From NCBI RefSeq assembly GCF_026013545.1, contig NZ_JAPDOG010000003.1, forward strand, positions 124,001 to 188,000: a DNA stretch of 64,000 nt, read 5' to 3'. The notes beneath the pieces are model-generated. The model did no database searches and had not been told where the DNA came from. It saw only the letters and a list, made by a program, of their open reading frames with translations. The stretch is from Defluviimonas salinarum. Lineage in GTDB: Bacteria; Pseudomonadota; Alphaproteobacteria; Rhodobacterales; Rhodobacteraceae. A program made the translations under genes and the position numbers. Within the stretch, counting starts at the first letter, position 1; the number at the start of each line of letters is the position of its first letter. Positions 1 to 6,462 of this stretch are shown one piece after another.

Positions 1-1
1 G

Positions 2-310
2 GGCTGCATCAATGCCTGCGGCCATCACCATGTCGGCCATATCGGCATCCTCGGCCTCGACCGGGCGGGCGTGGAGAACTACCAGATCACGCTCGGCGGC
101 GACCACACCGAGAACATGGTGATCGGCGAGCGTGCCGGGCCGGGCTTTGCCTATGACGAGATCGTCCCGGCGATCGAGCGGATCCTGCGCGCCTATCTCG
201 AGGTCCGCGAGGACGCGTCCGAGACTTTCCTCGACGCCTATCGCCGCCTTGGGCCCGCGCCCTTCAAGGCCGCGCTCTATCCGGCCGAGGCCGAACGCGA
301 TGCCGCTTGA
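2..310 (+). CDS. cysI: Nitrite/sulfite reductase, C-terminal end (partial)
   Basis: This is the last 102 residues of a siroheme/[4Fe-4S] nitrite or sulfite reductase; the gene begins before the window. The visible part opens with GCINACGHH, whose two Cys (C-X3-C) are the last two cluster ligands, one bridging the cluster to the siroheme. The family reduces sulfite to sulfide (or nitrite to ammonia) with six electrons. Because it is coupled to cysH by a stop/start overlap (the cysH ATG at 300 lies inside the end of this gene), the sulfite role is far more likely. The tail after the cluster motif is the usual ferredoxin-like end of the protein. Only the substrate assignment is inferred. Confidence 0.9.
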   Translation, partial: GCINACGHHHVGHIGILGLDRAGVENYQITLGGDHTENMVIGERAGPGFAYDEIVPAIERILRAYLEVREDASETFLDAYRRLGPAPFKAALYPAEAERDAA

Positions 311-1070
311 GGCACCGCTTCCCTCCCTCGATGCGCGCGTGGCCGCGCTCAACGACCGCTATCGCCACCATTCGGCGACGGCGGTCCTAGAGCGCGCGCT
401 CTACGACCCCGAAGTGGGCAACGTGGCGCTGGTTTCCTCCTTCGGGGCGGAATCGGTGGTGCTTCTGCACCTCGTCTCGGTGATCGCGCCCGGCACGCCG
501 GTGATCTTCATCGACACCCAGATGCTGTTCCCCGAGACGCTGGAATACCAGCGCGAACTGGCCGAAAAACTGAACCTGACGGACATCCGCACGATCCGCG
601 CCGACCGGCGCGACACCGAGTTCGAGGATCCGGACGGGACGCTGCACCAGTTCAGCACCGATGCCTGCTGCGCGCTGCGCAAGGTCGTGCCCTTGGAACG
701 CGCGCTGCAGGGCTTCGACGGCTGGATCACCGGCCGCAAGCGGTTCCAGGCCGGCACCCGCGCCGCGCTGGAGTTCTTCGAGAACGAGGAGAACAAGCGC
801 CTCAAGGTCAATCCGCTCGCCCATTGGGGCCGCGAGGATCTCGAGGACTACATGGTCAACAACCGCCTGCCGCGCCATCCTCTGGTCGCGAAGGGCTATC
901 CTTCGATCGGCTGCGCGCCCTGCACAAGCCCGGTCAAGGAAGGTGAAGATCCCCGCGCAGGACGTTGGCGCGGAACGCAGAAACAGGAATGCGGCATTCA
1001 CTTCGTCAACGGGAAGGCCGTGCGCGGCCCCGTGCCGCAGGACGACGACACGAAGGAGACGGCAGCATGA
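300..1070 (+). CDS. cysH: APS/PAPS reductase, [4Fe-4S] type
   Basis: Cytosolic enzyme of assimilatory sulfate reduction that releases sulfite from adenylylated sulfate, using thioredoxin or glutathione as reductant. The 256-residue protein has the PP-loop motif SSFGAES (about 46-52), a Cys pair at 123-124 and CAPC at 205-208. These four Cys are the [4Fe-4S] ligands that mark the APS-reducing type rather than the cluster-free enterobacterial PAPS reductase. The catalytic Cys is in ECGIH (Cys 231). The start at 300 overlaps the stop of the preceding reductase and the stop overlaps the next start (ATGA at 1067), so the three genes are translationally coupled. Its product feeds directly into the upstream sulfite reductase. 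Confidence 0.95.
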   Translation: MPLEAPLPSLDARVAALNDRYRHHSATAVLERALYDPEVGNVALVSSFGAESVVLLHLVSVIAPGTPVIFIDTQMLFPETLEYQRELAEKLNLTDIRTIRADRRDTEFEDPDGTLHQFSTDACCALRKVVPLERALQGFDGWITGRKRFQAGTRAALEFFENEENKRLKVNPLAHWGREDLEDYMVNNRLPRHPLVAKGYPSIGCAPCTSPVKEGEDPRAGRWRGTQKQECGIHFVNGKAVRGPVPQDDDTKETAA

Positions 1071-1441
1071 GCGTGATCGTGCGCGACGACGGCTTTCACG
1101 CCGAGGACTACACCGGCGAGGCCGTGCTCGACATCGCCCAGGACACCAGGCCCGACGCGCTGCCGGAAAGCTTCGACGGTGTCGACCTGGTCCGCGTGGC
1201 CTTCCCCGCCGCCTCCGACGGGCGCGGCTTCAGCCTCGCCCGCCAGCTCCGTGCGAGGGGCTATGCTGGGCGGCTGCGCGCCAAGGGTCATGTCATCGCC
1301 GACCAGTACGCGATGGCGCGGCGCTGCGGCTTCGATGAAGTGGAAATTTCCGACGACCTGGCTGCGCGCCAGCCGGCCGAGCAGTGGATCTTCCGCGCCG
1401 ACTGGCAGGAGCACGATTACCGGGCGCGGCTGAAAGCCTGA
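1067..1441 (+). CDS. DUF934 protein of the sulfur assimilation operon
   Basis: A 124-residue soluble protein of the DUF934 family, which is found almost only next to cysI/cysH in alpha- and betaproteobacteria. The recognisable core is the stretch around GRGFSLARQLR and the following GHVIADQYAMARRCGFDEVE. It starts at an ATG that overlaps the cysH stop (ATGA). No catalytic motif or cofactor site is evident. The strict coupling suggests an accessory role for sulfite reduction or cysteine synthesis, perhaps as an electron-delivery or assembly partner, but this is inference from position only. Confidence 0.85.
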   Translation: MSVIVRDDGFHAEDYTGEAVLDIAQDTRPDALPESFDGVDLVRVAFPAASDGRGFSLARQLRARGYAGRLRAKGHVIADQYAMARRCGFDEVEISDDLAARQPAEQWIFRADWQEHDYRARLKA

Positions 1442-1476
1442 TCACAGGGGTTTTCCCCACACCGAAACGTCAATAG

Positions 1477-1512
1477 AAGGAGGGGTGCGAACGCGCGCCC
1501 CTGTAACAGATG
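1477..1512 (+). promoter_or_regulatory. Distant Shine-Dalgarno and stem-loop before fpr
   Basis: A strong AAGGAGG (1477-1483) lies 26 bases before the only possible fpr start (ATG 1510; an in-frame TAA at 1504 excludes earlier starts). Between them a 9-bp stem with one G-U pair can form: 1481-1489 with 1494-1502, loop AACG. If the stem folds, AAGG (1477-1480) is left 7 bases from the ATG across the helix; if it does not, the start has no close Shine-Dalgarno. The pairing is read directly; a role in translation control is inference. Confidence 0.45.
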
Positions 1513-2337
1513 AACGACGCCAGTACCGTGAACGAAGTCCAGGCCACCCCTGTCCGCATGCTGCCGGACGCTCAGGAAGTCACCTCGGTCCAGCACTGGA
1601 CCGACCGGCTCTTTTCCTTCCGCGTGACGCGGCCGCAGAGCTTGCGGTTCCGCTCGGGCGAGTTCGTGATGATCGGGCTTCTCGGCGACAACGGCAAGCC
1701 GCTCCTGCGCGCCTATTCCATTGCCTCGCCGTCGTGGGACGAGGAGCTGGAATTCTACTCGATCAAGGTGCCGGACGGGCCGCTGACCTCGAAGCTCCAG
1801 CACATCCAGCCGGGCGACCAGATCATCCTGCGCCCGAAGCCGGTGGGCACGCTGGTGCTTGACGCGCTCCTGCCCGGCAAGAGGCTCTGGTTCCTCGCCA
1901 CCGGCACCGGGATCGCGCCCTTCGCCTCGCTCATGCGCGACCCGGAGACCTACGAGAAATACGACCAGGTCATCATGATGCATACCTGCCGCGAGAAGGC
2001 CGAGCTCGAATACGGCCGCCAGCTCGTGGAGAGCCTGAAGGACGACCCGCTGATCGGCGAGATGGTCGGCGACAAGCTCAAGTACTACCCGACCACGACG
2101 CGGGAAGAGAGCGAGCGCATGGGCCGGATCACCGACAACCTCGCCTCGGGCAAGGTCTTCGAGGATCTTGGCATCCCGTCGATGTCGGCCGAGAACGACC
2201 GGGCGATGGTCTGCGGCTCGATGGCCTTCAACATCGATGTGAAGGCGGTTCTCGAGAGCTTCGGCCTGCGCGAGGGTGCGAATTCGGACCCGCTCGAATA
2301 CGTGGTCGAGAAGGCCTTCGTCGGCGACGGTATCTGA
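1510..2337 (+). CDS. fpr: Ferredoxin/flavodoxin-NADP(+) reductase
   Basis: A 275-residue FAD enzyme that exchanges electrons between NADP(H) and ferredoxin or flavodoxin. It has the FAD-binding RAYS motif (67-70), followed by the NADP-site glycine-rich ATGTGIAPF (130-138), and ends in AFVGDGI, the C-terminal extension known from the bacterial Rhodobacter-type reductases that contacts the flavin. It follows the cys genes in the same direction after a 68-base gap, consistent with supplying reduced ferredoxin for siroheme sulfite reduction, though these enzymes also act in oxidative-stress defence. ATG 1510 is the only start downstream of an in-frame TAA. Confidence 0.94.
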   Translation: MNDASTVNEVQATPVRMLPDAQEVTSVQHWTDRLFSFRVTRPQSLRFRSGEFVMIGLLGDNGKPLLRAYSIASPSWDEELEFYSIKVPDGPLTSKLQHIQPGDQIILRPKPVGTLVLDALLPGKRLWFLATGTGIAPFASLMRDPETYEKYDQVIMMHTCREKAELEYGRQLVESLKDDPLIGEMVGDKLKYYPTTTREESERMGRITDNLASGKVFEDLGIPSMSAENDRAMVCGSMAFNIDVKAVLESFGLREGANSDPLEYVVEKAFVGDGI

Positions 2338-2353
2338 CTTGACGACCACCCCG

Positions 2354-2379
2354 GCGCATGGCGGAATCCCGCCATGCGC
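2354..2379 (+). promoter_or_regulatory. Perfect stem-loop between fpr and chaC covering the start codon
   Basis: GCGCATGGCGG (2354-2364) pairs perfectly with CCGCCATGCGC (2369-2379) around an AATC loop. It starts 17 bases after the fpr stop. The 3' arm contains the ATG (2374-2376) taken as the chaC start. There is no T-run, so it is not a standard terminator. It may end or stabilise the fpr message, or hide the downstream start; a later chaC start (for example GTG 2425) is possible. Confidence 0.5.
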
Positions 2380-3069
2380 GCTCTGTCCCTGACCGAAGAC
2401 CATGTCGCCCGCGCCACGCGCACGGTGCCCGAGTCCCTGTCCTCGACAGCCTTCACGCGCTGCAATGAGGACGACTTTGCGGTGCGGAGCCGGCGCATCC
2501 TCGAAAGCCGGCCCGACGGGCCGCTTCTCGTCTTCGCCTATGGCTCGCTGATCTGGAACCCGACCTTCGCGGCGAGGGCGCGGCATCATGCCGTGGCGCG
2601 CGGCTGGCACCGGCAGTTCTGCATCGAAATTCGCGGTTTTCGCGGCACGCCAGACGCGCCTGGCCTGATGATGGCGCTGATGGCCGGCGGCCGGTGCTCA
2701 GGCGTCGCGCTCGAAGTTCCGGAGACGGACGTCGAGGCGGTGGTCGACGGCCTCGTGCGCCGGGAAACACCTTTTGTCGAGAACGACCCGGACTGGCGAT
2801 GGATCACCGTCGACACCGAGACGGGAAGGGCCCGGTCGCTGGTGTTCTGGGCCGGACCGAACGGGCCGTCGATCCGCCGGAGCCTGCCGCTCGACCAGGT
2901 GGCGCGGCAACTGGCCCGCGCCTGTGGCTATCGGGGATCCTCGGCGGAATACCTGCGCAATACGGTGCTGTCGCTCGAGGAGCACGGGATCCGCGACCGG
3001 AACCTCTGGACGCTGCAGGCGCTCGTCGCGGCCGAGATAGACCGGACCTACCCCGCCGCGTCCGGATGA
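2374..3069 (+). CDS. chaC: ChaC-like gamma-glutamylcyclotransferase
   Basis: A 231-residue cytosolic protein of the gamma-glutamylcyclotransferase fold, ChaC branch, which cleaves glutathione to 5-oxoproline and Cys-Gly. The signature glycine-containing loop YGSLIW is at about 56-61, within FAYGSLIWNP, and the acidic catalytic position is expected in the RRETPFVEND stretch near 130. The length fits bacterial ChaC proteins. It follows fpr and the cysteine genes, so sulfur and glutathione turnover sit together here. The N-terminal 45 residues before the domain are poorly conserved in character, and the true start may be further downstream because ATG 2374 lies inside a perfect hairpin. Confidence 0.88.
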   Translation: MRALSLTEDHVARATRTVPESLSSTAFTRCNEDDFAVRSRRILESRPDGPLLVFAYGSLIWNPTFAARARHHAVARGWHRQFCIEIRGFRGTPDAPGLMMALMAGGRCSGVALEVPETDVEAVVDGLVRRETPFVENDPDWRWITVDTETGRARSLVFWAGPNGPSIRRSLPLDQVARQLARACGYRGSSAEYLRNTVLSLEEHGIRDRNLWTLQALVAAEIDRTYPAASG

Positions 3070-3104
3070 CCGGACCGACGCGCGGCGGTCGCGGGGAAGG
3101 ATGT

Positions 3105-3132
3105 CCGGGCCGCGCGGTGACGCGCGGCCCGG
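3105..3132. terminator. GC hairpin between two convergent genes
   Basis: CCGGGCCGCGC (3105-3115) pairs perfectly over 11 bases with GCGCGGCCCGG (3122-3132), loop GGTGAC. It lies between the ends of the ChaC gene and the oppositely directed alanine-rich protein gene. No T-run follows on either strand, so it is best seen as a bidirectional transcript-end stabiliser or weak terminator. Confidence 0.5.
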
Positions 3133-3150
3133 CTCATGTTTGAACCGGCG

Positions 3151-3711
3151 TCAGAGCCCGAGCGCGGACTTGACCTCGGCAAGCGCGGCGCCGAGCAGTT
3201 CGGGGCTGTCCTTGGCGGTTTCCACCGCGGCCTTCAGCGTCATCTTCGTGGCGTCGTCGAGCGTCGAGCCGTCGATCGCGGCATTGACCGCCTCGGCGTC
3301 GTAGGTCGCGGGGTCGAAGATGTCGGCGGCCATGTCGGCCGCGGCTTCGCCGGCGGCCCCCGCTGCCTCGGTCGCACTGTCCACAGCCTCGGCCGCGCTG
3401 TCCACAGCCTCGGTGGCGGCTTCGGTCGCCGCGTCCACGGCTTCTTCGGCGGCTGCGGCAGCTTCCGCGGCGGCCGCTTCAGCGGCAGCGGCCTCGGCTG
3501 CGGCGGCCGCTTCGGCGGCAGCGGCTTCCTCGGCGGCCTTGGCGGCAGCTTCCTCGGCCGCCTTCGCCGCGGCTTCCTCGGCGGCCTTGGCCTCTTCCAC
3601 GGCCTTCATCGCTGCGGCCTCCTCGGCGGCCTTCTGGGCCGCAGAGTAGTACCAGTAGCCGCCACCGGCCAGGGCGGCAACGATCACAGCGATGATGAGA
3701 TTCCTGTTCAT
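3151..3711 (-). CDS. Alanine-rich membrane-anchored coiled-coil protein
   Basis: A 186-residue protein with one N-terminal hydrophobic segment (about 5-20, NLIIAVIVAALAGGGYWYY), followed by a long Ala/Glu/Lys-rich stretch with repeated AAEEAAAKAAEEAAA units (about 25-120), then a short acidic, less repetitive C-terminal domain ending near KSALGL. This looks like an inner-membrane anchor with a periplasmic alpha-helical rod, comparable in shape only to TolA-like spacers. ATG 3711 is chosen because the membrane segment begins directly after it; a longer form from 3738 would precede the anchor with charged residues. No family can be named and no function is assigned. Confidence 0.65.
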   Translation of the reverse strand: MNRNLIIAVIVAALAGGGYWYYSAAQKAAEEAAAMKAVEEAKAAEEAAAKAAEEAAAKAAEEAAAAEAAAAAEAAAAEAAAAEAAAAAEEAVDAATEAATEAVDSAAEAVDSATEAAGAAGEAAADMAADIFDPATYDAEAVNAAIDGSTLDDATKMTLKAAVETAKDSPELLGAALAEVKSALGL

Positions 3712-3813
3712 GGCATGATCCTTCGCAATGCGGAACAACGATATGTACCGGACCGCTATGACAGAATCCCGTCGATCAGGGAAGCATCACCGTAGCCGGG
3801 CGCGGAATCCTGC

Positions 3814-3842
3814 TTGAATCAGACCGTCCGCACGACTAGTTT
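3814..3842 (+). promoter_or_regulatory. Possible sigma-70 promoter of infC
   Basis: TTGAAT (3814-3819) and TAGTTT (3837-3842) are separated by 17 bases and lie about 40 bases upstream of the infC start. The -35 is good, the -10 only partial. Confidence 0.35.
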
Positions 3843-3882
3843 GCCGCCCACCCGAAATGGCAACGACAGAAGGAGTGCCACC

Positions 3883-4422
3883 ATAGCCCGCAGACCGCAT
3901 AACGCCCCGCCGCAACGCGACACGGGACCCCGCGTCAACGACCGCATCCGCGCCCCGGAGATCCGCCTGATCGGCGCCGACGGCGAGAATGTCGGGGTCG
4001 TTACCCCGGCCCGCGCCATGGCCCTCGCCGAAGAAGCCGGGCTCGATCTCGTCGAGATCTCGCCGAATGCGGTGCCGCCAGTCTGCAAGATCATGGACTT
4101 CGGCAAGTTCAAGTACGAACAGCAGAAGAAAGAGGCCGAGGCGCGCAAGAAGCAGAAGATCATCGAGATCAAGGAGATCAAGTTCCGCCCCGGCACCGAC
4201 ACGCATGACTACGAGGTCAAGATGCGCTCGGTCGTCAAGTTCCTCGAGGGCGGCGACAAGGTGAAGGTCACGCTGCGCTTCCGCGGCCGCGAGATGGCGC
4301 ACCAGGAACTCGGTCTCGATCTCCTCAAGCGGGTTGCGGCCGATGTCGAGGAAATCGGCAAGATCGAGAACATGCCGAAGCTCGAGGGCCGGCAGATGGT
4401 GATGATGATCGGCCCGAAATAG
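3883..4422 (+). CDS. infC: Translation initiation factor IF-3, AUA start
   Basis: IF-3 binds the 30S subunit, prevents early 50S joining and checks the start codon. The 179-residue protein has both halves: the N-terminal domain ([33 protein letters not shown]), the lysine-rich linker helix ([16 protein letters not shown]) and the C-terminal domain beginning at IKEIKFRPG. No ATG, GTG or TTG fits the expected N-terminus [19 protein letters not shown] consensus GGAG (3872-3875) lies seven bases before an in-frame ATA (3883), which I take as the start. IF-3 genes often use rare starts such as AUU so that IF-3 represses its own synthesis. A TTG at 3814 in the same frame would add 23 unlikely residues. 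Confidence 0.93.
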   Translation: MARRPHNAPPQRDTGPRVNDRIRAPEIRLIGADGENVGVVTPARAMALAEEAGLDLVEISPNAVPPVCKIMDFGKFKYEQQKKEAEARKKQKIIEIKEIKFRPGTDTHDYEVKMRSVVKFLEGGDKVKVTLRFRGREMAHQELGLDLLKRVAADVEEIGKIENMPKLEGRQMVMMIGPK

Positions 4423-4446
4423 GCCGCCATCGCCCGATCACGATGG

Positions 4447-4476
4447 GCCCTCCCCGACGGGAGGGCTTTTTCTTTT
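4447..4476 (+). terminator. Rho-independent terminator after infC
   Basis: GCCCTCCC (4447-4454), loop CGAC, GGGAGGGC (4459-4466), then TTTTTCTTTT (4467-4476). This is the clearest intrinsic terminator in the window and ends infC before rlmJ. Confidence 0.93.
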
Positions 4477-4487
4477 CCGGGGGCGCG

Positions 4488-5270
4488 ATGCTTTCCTACC
4501 AGCACATCTATCACGCCGGGAACCTTGCCGACGTCCACAAGCACGCGCTCCTGGCGGTGATGCTCGACTACCTGACGCGCAAGGACAAGCCGCTCAGCTA
4601 CCTCGAGACCCATGCCGGCCGCGGCCTTTACGCGCTCGACGCGGCCGAGGCGGTGAAGACCGGCGAGGCGGCGGCCGGGATCGGCCGCGCCGAGGCGCTG
4701 TTTCCGGCCGACCATCCCTATCGCCGCGCGCTCGACCAGATCCGCGCGGACCACGGCGCGACCGCCTATCCCGGCTCGCCGCTCGTCGCCGCGCTCTCGC
4801 TCCGGCCCGGCGACCGGATCCAGCTCGCTGAACTCCATCCCCGCGAATTCGCGGCGCTGGAGGCGACGATGACGCCCTACGGCGCCATCTGCCGCCAAGA
4901 GGACGGCCTCGGCTTCGCGCTGGCCCGCACCCCGCCCGAGCCGCGGCGGGGCCTGATGCTGATCGACCCGAGCTACGAGGTGAAGGCCGACTACGCCGCG
5001 CTGCCGCCGCTCATCGCGAAGCTCCACGCGAAATGGAATGTCGGCGTCCTGGCACTCTGGTACCCGATCCTGAAGAGCGGCACCCATGCCCCGATGCTCG
5101 CCGCGCTGGAGGCGGCGGACCTGCCGAAGGCGCTGCGCCACGAGATCAGCTTCCCGCCCGCGCGCGAGGGGCACGGCATGGTCGGCTCGGGCATGTTCGT
5201 CGTCAACGCCCCCTTCGGCACCGAAGAGGCGGCGCGCGACATCGCCACACGGCTCGCCCGTCTCAGCTGA
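4488..5270 (+). CDS. rlmJ: 23S rRNA (adenine-2030-N6)-methyltransferase RlmJ
   Basis: A 260-residue SAM-dependent methyltransferase that modifies A2030 of 23S rRNA. It opens with the family signature YQHIYHAGNLADVHKH, has THAGRG (41-46) as the SAM glycine-rich loop, AYPGSP (93-98), and the catalytic DPSYE (160-164), a variant of the usual DPPYE. ATG 4488 lies just after the infC terminator and gives the standard N-terminus MLSYQHIYH. The gene ends inside the sequence TCAGCTGA, which also provides the stop for the convergent xdhC-like gene, so the two coding regions overlap by 8 bases. Confidence 0.93.
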   Translation: MLSYQHIYHAGNLADVHKHALLAVMLDYLTRKDKPLSYLETHAGRGLYALDAAEAVKTGEAAAGIGRAEALFPADHPYRRALDQIRADHGATAYPGSPLVAALSLRPGDRIQLAELHPREFAALEATMTPYGAICRQEDGLGFALARTPPEPRRGLMLIDPSYEVKADYAALPPLIAKLHAKWNVGVLALWYPILKSGTHAPMLAALEAADLPKALRHEISFPPAREGHGMVGSGMFVVNAPFGTEEAARDIATRLARLS

Positions 5271-6243
5271 CGCCACCCCGCCGCAGCACCTCGGTGATCT
5301 CGGCCATGATCGAGACCGCGATCTCGGCGGGAGAGCGCGCACCGATATCGGCACCGACCGGGGCATGGATCCGCGCGATCGCCGCCTCGGCGACACCCGT
5401 GGCCCTAAGACGCTCCACCCGCTTCGCATGGGTCCGGGTCGAGCCGAGGCAACCAAGGTAGAATACCTCCGCCCCGAGCGCCGAAAGGATCGCCGGATCG
5501 TCGATCTTAGCGTCATGGGTCAGCGTCACCACGGCGGTCCGCGCATCAAGCCCGAGCGCCGCCATCGCCTCGTCCGGCCAGTCATGCGAGATCGCCTCGC
5601 CGGGGAACCGCGCTGAGGAGCCGAACGCCTCGCGCGGGTCGATCAGGACGGGATCATAGCCACAGGCCCGCGCCATCGGCAGCAGCGCCTGGGCGATGTG
5701 GACCGCCCCCACGACGACGAGCCTGAGCGGCGGATTGTGGATCGCGACGAACCGCCCCTCCTCGACCCCCGACCTGTCGGCCCGGAACCGCTCGGCCAGC
5801 TCCGCATCGGGTGCCACGAGCCGCCTTGCCCAGGTCTCGAGATCGACGACATAGGCCACTGGCCGCCGTTCCGCGCGCGCCGCCGCCAGATCGGCCAGAA
5901 GCGCCTCGGGCATCGCCGACCCGACGGGCTCCACCAGCACCCGGATCGTGCCGCCACAGGCGAGGCCCACCGCGAAGGCGTCCTCGTCGCTGACCCCGAA
6001 GGTCAGCATCCGCGGGCGTCCGTCTCCGAGCGCTGCGCAGGCCTCCTCGGTGACCGCCCCCTCGACGCAGCCCCCGGAAACCGAGCCCATCATCTCGCCC
6101 GTCCCGGACACGACGAGCTGGCTGCCCACCGGCCGCGGCGCCGAGCCCCAGGTCTCGATTACTGTCGCAAGCGCGGCGCCTCGGCCGGCGCGATGCCAGC
6201 CGAGCGCAATCTCCGGAACCCGTTCGTGCTCGCCGCTGCCCAT
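5263..6243 (-). CDS. XdhC/CoxI family protein
   Basis: A 326-residue protein with the XdhC arrangement: an N-terminal CoxI-like domain with the signature MMGSVSGGCVEG (51-62), and a C-terminal Rossmann domain around LRLVVVGAVHIAQALLPMA. XdhC proteins bind molybdenum cofactor, promote its sulfuration and insert it into xanthine dehydrogenase-type enzymes. No xdhA/xdhB or CO dehydrogenase genes are visible nearby, so the client is unknown. Ahead of the gene is a 219-base gap holding one of the ATCTTGCC repeats. It converges on rlmJ with an 8-base overlap of the stops. Confidence 0.88.
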   Translation of the reverse strand: MGSGEHERVPEIALGWHRAGRGAALATVIETWGSAPRPVGSQLVVSGTGEMMGSVSGGCVEGAVTEEACAALGDGRPRMLTFGVSDEDAFAVGLACGGTIRVLVEPVGSAMPEALLADLAAARAERRPVAYVVDLETWARRLVAPDAELAERFRADRSGVEEGRFVAIHNPPLRLVVVGAVHIAQALLPMARACGYDPVLIDPREAFGSSARFPGEAISHDWPDEAMAALGLDARTAVVTLTHDAKIDDPAILSALGAEVFYLGCLGSTRTHAKRVERLRATGVAEAAIARIHAPVGADIGARSPAEIAVSIMAEITEVLRRGGVS

Positions 6244-6315
6244 GCCTCACCTCCCGCGCCACTATGCGCGGCGGGCAACGCCCCCACCAGTGGCAAAGCC
6301 GCTCCCCGCCCCTTC

Positions 6316-6376
6316 ATCTTGCCGAAAGTATCCGCGCCGAAGGCGCCTGAGCGCCCCTTTCGCCAGAAAGGGGCGC
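6316..6376 (+). repeat. ATCTTGCC repeat plus hairpins, copy A
   Basis: ATCTTGCCGAAAGTATCC (6316-6333) is a copy of a repeat also found at 14783, 28488 and 36601. It is followed by the palindrome GCGCCGAAGGCGCC (6334-6347) and by a perfect 10-bp hairpin, GCGCCCCTTT (6351-6360) with AAAGGGGCGC (6367-6376). It lies about 90 bases beyond the 3' end of the OmpA-family gene and may serve as its transcript end, although its box points the opposite way. Confidence 0.7.
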
Positions 6377-6462
6377 GAGGCAAGGACAATGGCCCCGGAA
6401 CGGGGCCGCGACCGGATCGCGCCAGACCGCACTCGCGTGCGGCCCCGGCGCCTTGGCACGCG

